64,000 bases of DNA from positions 124,001 through 188,000 of the forward strand of contig JAMXBD010000403.1 of the NCBI GenBank assembly GCA_024138025.1. Reading direction: 5' to 3'. The DNA comes from Combretum micranthum. Lineage: Eukaryota > Streptophyta > Magnoliopsida > Myrtales > Combretaceae. The notes under the pieces are model-generated. The model had not been told where the DNA came from. It did no database searches and saw only the letters and a program-made list of their open reading frames with translations. Shown piece by piece: positions 13,027 through 25,304 of the stretch. Numbering within the stretch: position 1 is the first letter of the stretch; each line of letters starts with the position of its first letter. Both the position numbers and the translations under genes were made by a program.

Positions 13027-14720
13027 TTAATAACTACTACATATATTTATATAAAAGAAAAAGAAGAAGAAAATCGAGCAATTCAATTGCTGCATGAATT
13101 GGACGCTTGGACAAGGAGCAGCAGTATCACTGCATTTCATCCATGCACAAGCACAACAGGGACGTTGACGCAGCAGCAGAAGACCGACAAAGGCCTCTCC
13201 ACGCGCTGCAGACAAAAACTGACCGAGCAGAATTTTATTCCTACGCGCAGCACAAGCAAGCTCCTTCCACGCACAGCACACGAACGATGCTGTTGGACAT
13301 CACGCACAGCCTATTCTCCAGCGTGCAGAACAATGCTCGAATGGGAGAATAGAGCAATTGGAGAAACAGAGGACAGCAGCAACAGAGGAGTTCTTGGCTG
13401 TAACAAGATCAATTTTCATCCAACTTTGCTTCGAATTTGGCACACAAATTCAACCCGAAAAGGATACCCCCACCAACCCAAAAGCTACATCTATAACCCA
13501 CAATTAATTTACAAGAATTACAGACCAAATGAAAGAGGAAAACAGCTGCAACTTGGAATTCAAATTCGTGATACAGCAGCAAGTGAATTTCCAACTACGG
13601 AGCTCCATTTTTCTTGCCTAACTTTGATCCGAATTTGAGCCTTAAACTTCAAACGAAATTGACCCACAATCCAACCACAACACTCGACATGTAATCCACA
13701 ATAAATGAGGAGAATTTTAGCTCACAAAAACAACCACAACCACTCCAAATATCCTTGCAAAAATCGGATCATGATAGATGCAACAGAGGAGAAATTCAAC
13801 AAGAAACAGCAGCATACATACCCAAATTAAGCTCCGATTTTTGCAAGATTCCTAGGCTTAATTGAGCTGATATTTTTGACTAACCAAACACCAATAGAGA
13901 GGCTTTAAATGGACACTTCACACATCAATAATTAATTGAAAAATCGGATCCAAAATCTGTCCAAAAATCAAGAAGAAATGTTCCAGAAATTTCAAATTTT
14001 CAAACTTCAAACTTCAACAGATCTTGACCCGATTTTTACACAAGTTAAGCTCCTAATTTTACACACATAAATAGCATTAATTAGCTACCAAACAAACACA
14101 ATTAATTCCCTCAAAGTTAGCCACAAATCTATCAAAACAAAGTCCAAAATTGCAAAACAAAAATGCCAAATTCGTATGAAAAATTTCGGCTGCTATTTTG
14201 AGTCTTTTTCAACCCCAAAACCCTTTCCTTAGCCTCCAAAACTTACCCTAGTCTTAGTACATATATATAAGCTTAAGTTAGTCACAAATTGAGCTCATAA
14301 CTCTCACAAAATCACCTCAAAAATATAGCCACAAGAGGAAGTGCGTCTAGCCCTTTTATTTTCTTTTCCTTTGCAACCTTCCACTTAGAAAGCTTAGAAA
14401 ACTTTAGTAAGACCAACATAAACCTCCAATCTTTCTTTCCATATTCTATCTATACACCAAGCACACTAACAACATCAATTCCTCCTCTCCAACAACTTCT
14501 AAAAACCAAGTTAAAAAGTCTTGGTTATCATAAGATTCAAGTAGGAACTTAGCCTAACAAAGTAAGAATATTTGCTAAGAATTAGTAAACTTTCATTATA
14601 GCTAAGGTTGTTAACTCCTAATTTAGTTAGGAACTCATCATCTAATCTTTGATCTAGGTTTGATTCTTGCTTAGAAAAGGAAATGAAAATCCTTTTTCCA
14701 TTCCAAGCCAAGGTAAGTTC
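13027..14720. other. GC-richer non-coding stretch, possibly LTR-derived
   Basis: Base composition rises at 13080-13400, with many CAGCAG and GCACG words. A 183-codon plus-strand ORF at 13087-13638 has no recognisable domain and low-complexity composition; I treat it as chance. The following 'cccaatttttgcaag / ccaaacttcaaac' text is like LTR/UTR sequence of large gypsy elements. No ends found. Confidence 0.35.
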
Positions 14721-16429
14721 TAAACTATCAACCTATCTTTGTTATAGTTATGTATAGACTTTAGGATGAATTGTTTAGTATTGAAGAAAGGTCATGTAGT
14801 TGAAAGAAGTTGCTAATTCATGGATGAATTCAAGTGGATGGATGATTGATATGTTATATATGTTTAGATATTGTTGGCAAAGAAAGACAACAACTTAGAA
14901 ATACTATAAATATAGTAATAGTAAATTCGGATTTAGGAATGAAGTGAACAAAGCAAGACTCAAATTTCATCTAAATTAGTCTAAACTCATGTCTAATGCT
15001 TCTAAGACCTTATATGAACATAAAACTTCATAAAACAAGCTTAAAAGGCATGATTAGGAGTTCTACATTACAAGAAAAATATTATGAGCAATTCATAGAA
15101 ATTATATATATTGATAATTTTACAAATCATGAATAAACTAAAGGAATAGATAAGAGGATTAGATGATGGTTTTAAATTATATAATTGAACAAATTTTGTA
15201 TTAATGATACATAGTTATTTAGGATTATAGAAACATCAACTTGAAAATTTAGAATTCTAAGCTTTAGGAAATTCGGAACCCAAAACGAGATCAAATAAAG
15301 AAAGTATTAAAAAGATCAAATAAACTGTATTGATGTGTTTGGTATAGGCCAGAAACGACTCCACCAATGAAAAGAACACGAAGAATACTATGAAAGAGAC
15401 TATTTTTTTGTCCAAAACGGGCTAGAAATGAGTTAGATATGATCAAAACAAGTTTTGATTACAATTATTAGGATTCACTCGAAATTTATGCATGAGTTTC
15501 ATAAATTTAAAAATTGTACAAGTCTCTTTTCTTGAAAATAATTCCATTAATAGAAAGTACTCAAAGAATACTATCAAATGACTATTTATACAGCGAAATC
15601 GGATTTAAAACGAATAAGAAATCATAAGCTAGAAAATCACTCAATTTTCACTCTTAAACCAATATTAATGTCACTAGTATTTCTATTAATATAGTTATGA
15701 TTATTATTATTATTATTACTACTGATTATAGTATTCCGTATTAGTGATATTTTCATCAAGAATCATTAGGATTATTAATACTGTTATTATTTATGTTAAT
15801 GTCACTATAGTCATACTATCATCAATACTATTATTATTTTTGCCACTAATATTATTATGTACTAATAATATAAAGATAATTGTTATTATCATACTTGTAT
15901 TTATTACTAATATTGATATTAACGTTTCAAAACTAATATTACTGGTAAAATTATATTATTAAACTTAGTTTGTTTTGCAATAAAAATAAAACTGAAGTAT
16001 AACAAAAATTTGATATATCTAAATACGGTTTTATAACTTTTGAAAGATATAGATACTAGAACATATCCTTAAATAAATAAAAATACCAATTTGAGAGACA
16101 GATGAGGTTGACGGGCAAAGAATTAATAAATAAAAATCTTCTATTAAAAGCAGTAGAACTTAAGAAAAGACAAACCCCTTAAATAAAAATATAGATAGCA
16201 ATTAATAAAAACTATATCAAACACCGATACAGAATATTTAGGTATCTAAAAGGATTTAATTAAGTTATTTAACGATGCAATAACTAAAGTAACGTATTTA
16301 GTCTAATATCCGACGATAGAGATCAACACCTTTAAATTATAGGAAGACTTCTCTTATAGAAATAATCCAATAATAAATCTCTGTTATTTCCTTTCATAGG
16401 AAAATAGATCAAATCTCGAACTTCCGGTA
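14721..16429. other. AT-rich intergenic DNA with ATT-rich tract
   Basis: No gene. 15690-15960 is rich in ATT/TTA triplets, which creates a 72-codon spurious ORF. Confidence 0.6.
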
Positions 16430-17560
16430 GCTTATAACAACAGCTTAGCAAGGACCACAGGTGAGTTACTTGACTTTATCACATTGTTTGTGCTTGTAGT
16501 ATAGTTGCATTTGGAATAATATATATATTCAATTGATATGCATGCGGGATTGGGATACTACATGATGCGTGGTGTATGATTGAATGGCAAAGTATCATAA
16601 TACAAGCGATAATCCTATTATATGATAAATATTGTATGAAATATGTTGATGATTGTCTATAAATGGTATGATAGCCTTAAACTTGATTAACAACTGTCGA
16701 TACTATAAATGAAACGGACATGCATTGCACGATTTGCATAAACTGCATTATGTTTGTACTATAGCCTACTACGTGTTAGAATTCCAGTTCTCTGGTAATG
16801 CTTAGTTTTTCTAGGCAAGAGGCTATTAGTTCTACACAAGCTTACCTTTGTTCTGTCGGTTCCATGGGAACTAACTGGTAACAAAGGACGCCGCCCATGG
16901 TATCGCTGTGAAATGTCTAACACTTAGCGGAGTCTCTTTGTTCCAAAAGGAAATTGAGTGGAGTCTCTTTATTCCTATGGTTATCTGTTTCTCTTGTGTA
17001 GGTGATTCATAGATAGATTTGCATGAGTGTATAATTAATGTTTGATAACTTGCGTGACCGGTAGTAGTGAGGAATGAACTCACTGAGCCCGTGGTTCGCT
17101 CACCCCCCAACAGTTTTTATGCAGGTTTATTACTAGCTAGGATTGGACTAGGAATGTGTGAAGAGAGCTTCTCCAATAAACTTTATTGAAGATAGAGATA
17201 TAGGATATGGAAACTTAGAATGTAAATTAGATAAATTTTGAATTTTATAAGTTGTAGTTTGAAACCCAATTTCACTATTTGGTGGGGGATACCGATTCTC
17301 TGTGATCTTGGTGGAAATTGGAAAATCGGATTCCATAGTTGAAATACTACAATATATTATATCATCTGTATGATAAAATTTTATAAATAAATGAGTCTTG
17401 TATACTCTGACATACAAGACGGCTCTCTTGTTACGAGTGCACACGTGATATGATGGCTTTAGATAAATCCTGTTAGGCCCCATATTAGAGTCGTGACAGT
17501 GGGAGAGGATGGCTAATTGCTTGTATAGTTGTTTTTATCTGATTTTTACTGGTTTTGTTA
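16430..17560 (+). mobile_element. Possible solo-LTR remnant of a gypsy element
   Basis: The stretch contains GAATGAACTCACTGAGCCCG near 17070, then 'ggttcgctcaccccccaac' and 'tttttatgcaggt', phrases I associate with LTRs of plant Tekay/Del-type gypsy elements. GACCACAGGTGAG near 16453 and GTCGTGACAGTGGGAG near 17490 fit the same reading. No ORF, LTR ends or target duplication were found, so this is a tentative call. Confidence 0.3.
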
Positions 17561-17621
17561 TAAATGTAAAAATGAATCTGTTTTTCAAGGAACAAAAGGG
17601 GAATGAAAGAATTTGGCATGG

Positions 17622-17721
17622 CCTCGTCTCTTCAAGAGACGAGGTTATTAGTCCCTAACCCCGTCTCTCCAAGAGACGAGGTGTTTGCCAAGGTGACCTC
17701 GTCTCTTCAAGAAACGAGGTC
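17622..17721. repeat. Three tandem short hairpins
   Basis: Three imperfect palindromes stand 36-37 bp apart (17622-17644, 17659-17681, 17695-17721). Each has an arm of type CCTCGTCTCTT and its complement AAGAGACGAGG around a single central base. The first is perfect over 11 bp per arm; the third extends to 13 bp per arm with one mismatch. Function unknown. Confidence 0.9.
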
Positions 17722-18043
17722 AGATTGCCTAAAATCGGGATCATTTTGATCCCAATGGTAATTTTTTAATTTTTTAAAAAAACACAAATATTTTTTTTCT
17801 TTTCCCAATATTTTTATACCATGATTCATGAAATATAAGAGACAAAAATTTTATATTCTATCCATCCCATAAAGGGAGTTTTGTCCGATCCTAGATACAT
17901 TTTATAAATCAAACATTATACAATGATTTTGTCTAATCCTATACCACAAAAAATTATGTAATTAAATGCCACCTTTGGATGATACACACACCAAAGTATG
18001 AATTATCTAGAAAACTACAAATGATCAAGAAAAGCTTGACACC
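17722..18043. other. Intergenic; right part duplicated at 63160
   Basis: No gene. From about 17980 the sequence (GAATTATCTAGAAAACTAC and following) matches 63160 onward, the 3' flank of the exon copy described at 63251. Confidence 0.6.
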
Positions 18044-18186
18044 CTAGAGCCCAATCTGTTCTCTACCCTCCTTCTTCTTCGTCTTATTAGGACAAGCACC
18101 TACGAATGATTGTTTCCAAGAAGCCGAGCCACATGACAGAGGCCGAGGGACAAAGGTGTGATCAAAGATATCAACCAACGAAATCA
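18044..18186 (-). pseudogene. Truncated copy of an unidentified 3' exon
   Basis: The minus-strand translation contains DIFDHTFVP, then ASWKQSFVGACPNK, and reads through to a stop at 18044-18046. It parallels the better-preserved copy at 63251-63355 (IFDDTFVPP, ASWKQSSVGACPKKKG, stop). This copy has an altered middle and has lost the original stop. Upstream DNA differs after about 18190, so it is a fragment. I do not recognise the protein. It lies about 0.8 kb beyond the chitinase 3' end, suggesting it was carried along when the cluster expanded. Confidence 0.55.
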
Positions 18187-18234
18187 CCAAAGAAATCTTT
18201 TGTGCATGCCAACAATATCTTGGTCAAGTTCTTA

Positions 18235-18400
18235 CAAGTGTTAAATTGATCAATTTCAGAGTTTTTCATATACTAAATTGATCAATTTCAAAATTCACAT
18301 ACTAAATAGATTAATTTTAAAGTTTAAATACCTAATTGTATATTTTATCAAAGTTCAATTACCATTTATAATATTATCCCTCAATTTTTTAATTAAATTT
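18235..18400. mobile_element. MITE end fragment
   Basis: AAATTGATCAATTTC repeats and TACCTAATTGTATATTTTATC..CAAAGTTCAATTACCATTTATAATATTA resemble the right end of the MITE at 55239-55692. The other end is not apparent. Confidence 0.45.
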
Positions 18401-18994
18401 TGGATCGTTTCTATTTGTGTTTCATAATGTAAAACCGATGTAGCAGGTGCGAGTCTATGTCAATGGATGTTCGACTAAGTCCAACCAGTGGTTTTATGAT
18501 TTTATACAGGTTTCGATTTATTCAGTTCGGTCTATTTCGCTTCAAATTCAATTTCTTGCTTGATCGCATTCAATTTTTGTAGTTGATGCTGTTGTTGAGC
18601 TTTCCAATGTAAAATCAAATAAAATTTAATACGTAATTACGTGGTTTTCTCATGCGAATTACATGAACCTGCAGGGGAATAAATTTTTGGGTTACTTAAT
18701 TAATATATTTAGAACCAACTTTGCTATATCACCAAAAAATTTACCGATTCCATAAAAATAATACATGTATGAGTAAAATAAAGTCTTAAAACTTAAAGTA
18801 TAACTTGTAAATAGATATTATTCATCATGATATATTTATTATTATTGCCGCTCTAATATTGTACGGAAATCGCATTCGCATCCTTAAGTAGGATGTACGT
18901 ACAGTCCGTTGATCATTATTCATTATTTTAAGAGGCAACTAATCAATACAGTACAACCTTATTTCAGTCCTTAAAAATACGATCATCTCTAAAT

Positions 18995-20377
18995 TTAGCA
19001 AGTAAGATTATCGCCTGGAGAAACACCAAGTTGCTTGCAGTAGTCAGTGTAATATCGAACCCGAGCCTGGACCGCGGGCGTGTTGCCTCCGTTGCATTCT
19101 ACTGCACCATTAATGGCCCTGATGGTGGCTCCAAAACCCTGACCTAGAACAGAATGGACGTTGGTCATCCAATACCAAAAGGCAGCCTTAAATGAAATAA
19201 CAACATCATTAGCAACTTTCTCAGGTGAGTTGAGCCCATCGATCCCAATGCTGGGCCCAGCAGCACCATAGTTGTAGTTCCATGTCAATTGAAGTGGTCC
19301 ACGCCCGTAATAGCCCTTGCTGGGGTTGCATGGATATTGGGTTTTTGTTTTGTCACAGTAGTTTTTGCTAGGTCCATTTATTTCATTAATGTAGCAAAAG
19401 TCTGCACAAACCAAAACCCAACATCTAATTATACATCTAAAAGCCATCATATAATAATAATATAATATAAGGCACAAACATTCATGTGTCTATATTTTTG
19501 CTGGTGTGTAGAAAGATTCTCAAATACTCAAAAAGTGTGATTTTATCACCCATAACCTGTACAATTGCTCACATATATGCCAAAGTATCACTAAAATAAA
19601 AATAAATGAAAAATGAAAACAGGAAACCATAAATAGCTAAAATTCTGATATGGGGTGTTTGTGTATGAGTACAATTTTAAAAGTCATGGGTGGTAAAGCC
19701 ATTATTTAATAGTTTGAAATTTCTATCTATGCTTAATTAATTGTTTAAAAAATGCATTTATTTACAGTTTCGTTTTTACAAATAAAGGCACAATAGTATT
19801 GGAGATTGTATCCCTTAAAGTTTCAATAATAATTGGTATTTGATTATTGTGTCCCTAACAAGCTTCATGGAAGGTTATTTTAGTTTAAAATTTAATAAAA
19901 ATAAAATTTTTTGAATCTTGTAAGAAATTCATTTATATATATAATCTTACGTCCAGTTTCATGGGTGACATGAGCAAAGAAAGCAGCAACTTCTCGCTTA
20001 GCAACATCACCAGAGCCACTAGCAAAGTTTGAGTAACCACTTGCTGCATTAAGAAACGCTTGCCTTGTGTAGAAGTTCTTCCCTTCACAGCTCGCAGCTG
20101 CTTGCCCGATTATTCCATTGAAGAAACTATCCGTCACGATATTCCCCAACGAGCTACTGCCACCTGTTGGTGATGTTGAGTAACACGGACCAGATCTGCA
20201 CCCAGTTCCACAATAGGCATTTCCTGTGCCACAATAGCCATATTGGCTGCAACATAGGTTCGAAGCACAACCGCAATTTTGTGCAGCAGCGTAATTGGTC
20301 ATGATGAGTGCGCCAATTAGGCTAGCTGCCACATAAATTGTCATGACAAGTTTTGGATTGTGGATGGAGGTGACCAT
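18995..20377 (-). CDS. Class IV chitinase (GH19) with hevein domain; exons 20377-19951 and 19401-18995
   Basis: Predicted secreted endochitinase (hydrolyses beta-1,4 GlcNAc chains of fungal walls), 277 residues from two exons joined across a 549-bp GT-AG intron (19950-19402). Exon 1 has a signal peptide (about residues 1-32), a hevein/CBM18 domain from QNCGC (33-66) with all eight cysteines (35, 37, 42, 43, 49, 56, 60, 65), a short Ser/Gly/Pro hinge and the start of the GH19 domain. The splice falls inside [17 protein letters not shown]. Catalytic acids are most likely E140 (HETG) and E149 (INEI), nine residues apart as in class IV enzymes. [11 protein letters not shown] (173-183) and a C-terminal Cys follow. 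It ends NLTC with no vacuolar propeptide, so apoplastic. The ATG at 20375-20377 sits about 65 bp below a TATA box. No defects seen; likely functional. Confidence 0.97.
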
Positions 20378-20441
20378 TTTTGGATGATAGATGATAAGTG
20401 TTATTGGCTTAGAAAGTAGTTGTTTTGCAGTAAGTCGGAGA

Positions 20442-20452
20442 TTTATATATAG
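20442..20452 (-). promoter_or_regulatory. Chitinase TATA box
   Basis: The minus strand reads CTATATATAAATC here, about 65-75 bp upstream of the chitinase ATG, a normal distance for a plant TATA box with a short leader. A broken copy of the gene start lies immediately upstream, so the upstream promoter is a rearranged one. Confidence 0.7.
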
Positions 20453-20463
20453 TGGTATTGGTA

Positions 20464-20520
20464 CTAGAAACGTATATAAATTGTCATGACAAGATTTGGA
20501 TTGTGGATGGAGGTGGCCAT
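20464..20520 (-). pseudogene. Truncated tandem copy of the chitinase 5' end
   Basis: The minus strand encodes MATSIHNPNLVMTIYIRF and a stop. The first 15 codons match the chitinase start ([15 protein letters not shown]) with two substitutions, then similarity ends. It sits about 85 bp upstream of the TATA box of the intact gene. It is the remnant of another gene copy whose body was lost, probably by unequal exchange. It cannot encode an enzyme. Confidence 0.85.
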
Positions 20521-20599
20521 TTTTTTGGACTATAGATATGATGACAAAAGGTTATTAGCTAAGCTTAGAAGTAGTCTGTTTTATAGTATTTTATGGTAT

Positions 20600-23500
20600 G
20601 GTGCTAAAGTGAAACATCAAAGGTTAGGCAGAATTGGATTGGCTGCTAAAACTAGGATCCGAAATTGTCAAGCTGTTCTCTTCATTACTAAATGACGGAG
20701 TCCATACGGAACTTTAATAGCTCTTGACATAGAGAAATATTAGTCATTCATGCACATCTATATGCACTGCTGCCAAATAATTGGGAAATTTTCAATTTTT
20801 AAACCTCAACCTTATATAAAAATTTAGTTTACTACATAAACTTTTAAATATTTAATTAAATATTCAAGCAAACTTTTCATAGCTATTTTAACTACTTTAT
20901 TTAATAATATCGTTTACTCTATTTTCTAATATGAAAGAGTCAGTCTATCTAGACTATATAGTATTAGGAGAAGTAACATAAATTCAATGATAGTTTGTTG
21001 CTTTCCTATCAACAAACACGCTAGTAAAAAGATATTAAAAATAGTCATAAAAATTTGATTGAGTATTAACTATTTCAAAGCTTATGATTTGTGTTGTTAT
21101 TAATTCTTTTTTTAACAAAACTCGATTGTCAAATTTAATATTTACCCATAAACAAATCACAACATCATCTGGACCAACTGATTAGGAATATTATATTTTG
21201 ATTGGAATCCTTCTACGAAGGGTAATGCAAAAGAAACTGTGGTATATCTCACAGTAATCGTGGAGAATTTTTTTTAGGATGACGTTATAATAGCTTAGGT
21301 GCTATATCCTTCGTTCCTTTTCAGTCTCTAGTTTACTTCGCAAAATATTATTACTAACTAATACTTTCTCAGCTTTTGTGAGTTGGCTCAGTTGCTCTCT
21401 ACTCTGATTAATGTCGAGTTATTGTTTTTCCATATTATTTTCCCTTTTTTTAACTACTATAATGGAAAAGGCTAGTACCATAAGCTTATAAGATCATTGG
21501 TTGTTGTTTTTCAAATTTCATAATGTTAGAGTTTTGAATTTTCTTTTCTACAATTTCACATAACTGTCATCATTCGCATTGTAAGATTAAACTAGTTTAT
21601 TGTTAAGTCTCCAGCATATTTCAAAAAATTGAATTTGGTCGTCTCAAAATTAGTTGACGCTTATTTTATTATATTATACTTTTCATTGGATGTCAAGTGT
21701 TATAAAAAATATTGTAATGAATTTAACACTATTTTTTTTTTTTTAAATAAGTAAACCTAGACCTTATAATAGATTGAAATTCTATAATAACATTTGGCCA
21801 TAAATGTTTTTGAGCTTTGTTATCATGATGTGTACCATTATCATATATATGATTAAATGGTTAGAAAGTAAAAGATCAATGAACATAATAATCATAAATG
21901 CATGAAAAAATTAATAGGTTGTTTGGTAACCTACCTTAAAAATATGGGTTAATTACAAAAAAAAAATAAATAAATAACATGTGTCATAGTATATTTGCAA
22001 TTAGCTTACTTGTGTTATTTTATTTATTTATTTACTTTTTCAACAAACAAATGACCTCTATTGTACATTGTTTTGTCCAGTCAAAAAGGTTGTTACCTGT
22101 ATCTTGTGATAGTCACTTGACTATAAAACAACAAAGACAAAATGCACTTTTTTCCATTTGAACTAGAGAAAGATTCACAAATCTTATCAAATCCTTTGAA
22201 AAGCATAAATAATTATAAGATTTACCAACAATAAGATTAAAAAACCTAGATAAAAAACTTATAGGATAAAAATCAAGGATTTTCATAAGATTGGTTCGGA
22301 CTTACCTACAACATGTACACTTAATCTAGATTAAAATTAACAATTATTTGGTCATGAAAATCATATACATAATACTAATTCAAAAGGGAAAAAAATGCAA
22401 GATTAGAAGGGAACCATAAACACCTCTATCTAAAAACTCCACATTTTCTCTCTCTAGTTTCATTGGCACTACAATTAATTCCAGAAGATGAAAGCACTTC
22501 TATTCAATTTTTAGCATTCCTAGTTTAGGAAACGTTAGAACTTTTTTCTTTAAATGTGCCCCAGTCCATCAAACCATCGAGTTATACCATCGACTTTTCC
22601 CCTACTCTAATTTCACTTTCTTTATATTAAACCATAGAGACTCTAATTTGGACTCTAGTCCTAAATTAAGTATCAATAAGCTTACAAAATCGATAGATTA
22701 GAGATTTGCTATGGTGTTCTACACCGCTAGCCAGATTACTGCAATGGTGAAGAGTAAGGCAGTGAGTTCGATGAGGCACGAAGTCAAGTGAGAATAAAGA
22801 GGCAACTATAACGAGACAAGGAACGAGGGAAGCCTTAGAGGGAGTTTCTTGTCACGCCCCGCCCCCGCAGGCGGCGGCAACGTAATGCCAGGGTAGGCAA
22901 ACCCACCACTGGCCCCCCAGTGGTAATGGCTGACTCCACCATTGCATCATGGTGACCCCAACCAACGCATGCCCCAAAGGGTACCACGGGCACTATAGGT
23001 ATTGTTACCCTTAGGCAGAGTTGAATCTAGTCTGCAGACTCTAGGATTCGAACCCCAGACCTAAGACTTTTACCTGCCCCAAAGGCAGCACCTTTCACCA
23101 GTTGATCTGCAGCTCAACTGGTGAGAGGTGCTGCCTTTGGGGAAGGAAAAAGCCTCAGGTCATGGGTTCGATTCCTAGAGGCTGTAGACTGGGATCAATC
23201 CATCCTGAGGGTAAAAATACCTATAGTGCCCGTGGTACCCTGAGGGGCATGCATTGGTTGGGGTCACCATGATGCAATGGTGGTGTCGGCCATTACCACT
23301 AGGGGGCCAGTGGTGGGTTTGCCTGCCCTAGCATCACGTCGCCGTCGTTTGCGGGGGCGGGGCGTGACATTTCTTGCATGGCTTTGTGGGAGAAAGAGAG
23401 AAAGAAAGAGAGAGATTCAAAGATTTTTTTTATGAGGATAGGATCGGATGATTGAATTTGGGTAATGAACAGAGTATAGAGAGGAGAGAGAGAGAGATGG

Positions 23501-24065
23501 TCTTTTATTTTTTTGGTCAAATGAAAAAAAAAATGTGTTTAGGCTTTGTTATTTTGTAGCTGCATGACTATTATTTGATGCATATAACAGCTCATTTGAT
23601 TGGACAAAATGAGATATATTACAAGTTAACTATTTGTCAAAAAAGATAACACAAGTTAGCTAATTGCAAAAATCATTATAACACAAGTCATTTTTTTGTA
23701 GTTAACCCTAAAAATTTTATTCTATGAAATAATAATAGAATTTTCAAAGATTCCACAAATGGCATTGCACCTTTAGTTTTACGAGGTACAAGTTCCGACT
23801 TTCTAGGATGATTCCTATATGTGATAGGTAAAATCTAATTTTAAAATTTAGAAGTTATGGATAGAGATGGATAAGTTCTTCTCATCTATACTCTCTTATT
23901 CCTACTTTGATTTTAAAATTTAAAATCATTAAATTATAGTGATTTTGATATTATTTATTGATTGTTTGTTAAAGGTTCACATAAGAAGTTTAATTCAATT
24001 TTTTAATTAGGCAACTACGCTAAACTAAAGTCTCCAAAAGAGCATTTATTATAAGATGTAAAATT
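20600..24065. repeat. Segmental duplicate of chitinase-upstream DNA (copy 2)
   Basis: Upstream DNA of the intact chitinase, collinear with 370-2700: CTGCCAAATAAT near 20770, a GATTAGGAATATTATATTTTG block near 21180, a 21650-21910 block, and CTCCAAAAGAGCATxTATTA near 24030. It is interrupted by the 22850-23369 foldback. No other genes. A GA-rich run lies at 23393-23500. Confidence 0.7.
22850..23369. mobile_element. 520-bp foldback of two inverted tRNA-like SINE units
   Basis: The two halves are near-complementary: TGTCACGCCCCGCCCCCG at the left end and CGGGGGCGGGGCGTGACA at the right. At the centre the right half starts GCAGCTCAACTGGTGAGAGG (box A-like), followed by GGGTTCGATTCC (perfect box B) at about 23164. 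The left half carries the same boxes inverted. TG..CA ends are flanked by TTTCT on both sides (22845-22849 and 23370-23374), so the whole palindrome seems to have moved as one unit. It may be a dimeric SINE or a foldback derivative. Confidence 0.75.
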
Positions 24066-25149
24066 AATATGTGTAACAACCCTAAAGGAGGCTTAGAAAA
24101 CATTAAAAGCTATCACACAACGTATACATCTATTACATGAAAGCTATTTTGTGAGTCAGAGATCACAAGACTCTACCTAAATATTTAATTATTTCATCAA
24201 ATCATAATACACATACACAATTTCTTAATACAAAAATAACTATGAAATCCCCACTTCCCACAAATTAACAGAACCACAAAGAATCGGTATCCTCTACCAA
24301 GCAATAAAACAGGCAGCTTATGCCAATTCAAGAAAAAGAAAACCTATCTAAGACTAACATTAGATTTATCACCTATATTACTACTTAGCCTTTAGGCTTC
24401 TATGAAAATTGTCTTGGAGTTGATAGCTCTCATTCACACCAACCATATCTCATCATGTTCTTATGAGGTTACCTGCAAAACAGTCTATTTGGGGCTGAGC
24501 AAAACTACGGCTCAATGGGAGATGAGTGCAATATTCTCATTACTACTGCAAGCACAAACAAGTTATCAAATCATATGTTATGCATGAACAAGCGTATGCA
24601 ATGCAATCATAGCATGTGGCCTTCTAGTAACCAGCATAAAGTCTAAGGTATAACCGTCATTTGACCTTGGGTTAGGAAATTAGTAGTTCCATCAGTGTTC
24701 AGGTTATCCAATCAACTTCTCTTATCTAACAAGTTCCAAGGTACCTTAAATGCAGTCCTAAGAAGGAATGTCCAAAATATCTTTTAATACTTCGGATACC
24801 TTAAATGCAATCCTGAACTAACTTAGGTAAATGCAGCTCTAAATCCACAAAACTCATGATAAGATCCACAACAATGGATAATTCAAGGGTTTGATAACAT
24901 GTGACTTCCCCAAATCTTTTAATTTGTATTATCAAAATAGGAATACTTAAAAATGCTTATAAAGATATTTTGATAAAACTCATATCCAAAAATAATTTTC
25001 TTAATACTCGCGGATACCTTAACAACAGTCCACAGTAGCTTAAATTTTCTCCCTATCAATGGCGTGATAGTGATGGCATTAAAATGCCATACAATACATG
25101 TCCGGTTTTATTATATCTCAATATACATTAATTGGTTCATGGGTGACCA
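24066..25149. other. Possible old LTR sequence
   Basis: No gene. Starts TGTGTAACAACCC. A phrase of type ACCTTAAATGCAGTCC recurs near 24740 and 24800, with a relative near 25015. With the adjoining 0.7-kb tandem units it may be one decayed LTR, but I could not define ends. Confidence 0.35.
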
Positions 25150-25304
25150 ACCAAAATATAAATCAAACAATTTACATAAAATGCAAAAATGCACATTTTT
25201 ATTAAAGTAATCAACATTCATACAACTTATGAATCAAGTATAATTCCAAATCAATTATCACAAGGTCTTATTATATGTTTCACACGGAATCCAATAATAG
25301 GTAT
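25150..25304. repeat. Left part of 0.72-kb tandem unit 1, split by the Ogre insertion
   Basis: Matches 53944-54098 closely (ACCAAAATATAAATC to CCAATAATAGGTAT). The unit resumes at 53378 after the insertion. The last five bases, GGTAT (25300-25304), are the target-site duplication. Confidence 0.9.

Noticed and set aside
13087..13638. 183-codon plus-strand ORF
   Set aside because: No recognisable domain, odd composition, and several overlapping ORFs in other frames from the same GC-richer stretch. More likely LTR-derived chance ORF than a gene.
15744..15962. 72-codon hydrophobic ORF resembling a membrane peptide
   Set aside because: Made of ATT/TTA-rich low-complexity sequence.
18995..19477. 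Minus-strand ORF extending chitinase exon 2 to an upstream ATG
   Set aside because: The first 25 residues come from the intron. The AG at 19403-19402 and the family motif HETGHFCYI fix the exon start at 19401.
19892..19950. Continuation of chitinase exon 1 past the ETG motif
   Set aside because: GTAAGA donor at 19950; the following residues do not fit the family.
20464..20520. Upstream ORF regulating the chitinase
   Set aside because: It lies upstream of the TATA box, so it should not be in the mRNA; better explained as a gene remnant.
23105..23180. tRNA gene
   Set aside because: Box A and box B are present, but there is no acceptor stem or anticodon arm and it lies in a palindromic repeat; SINE-like.
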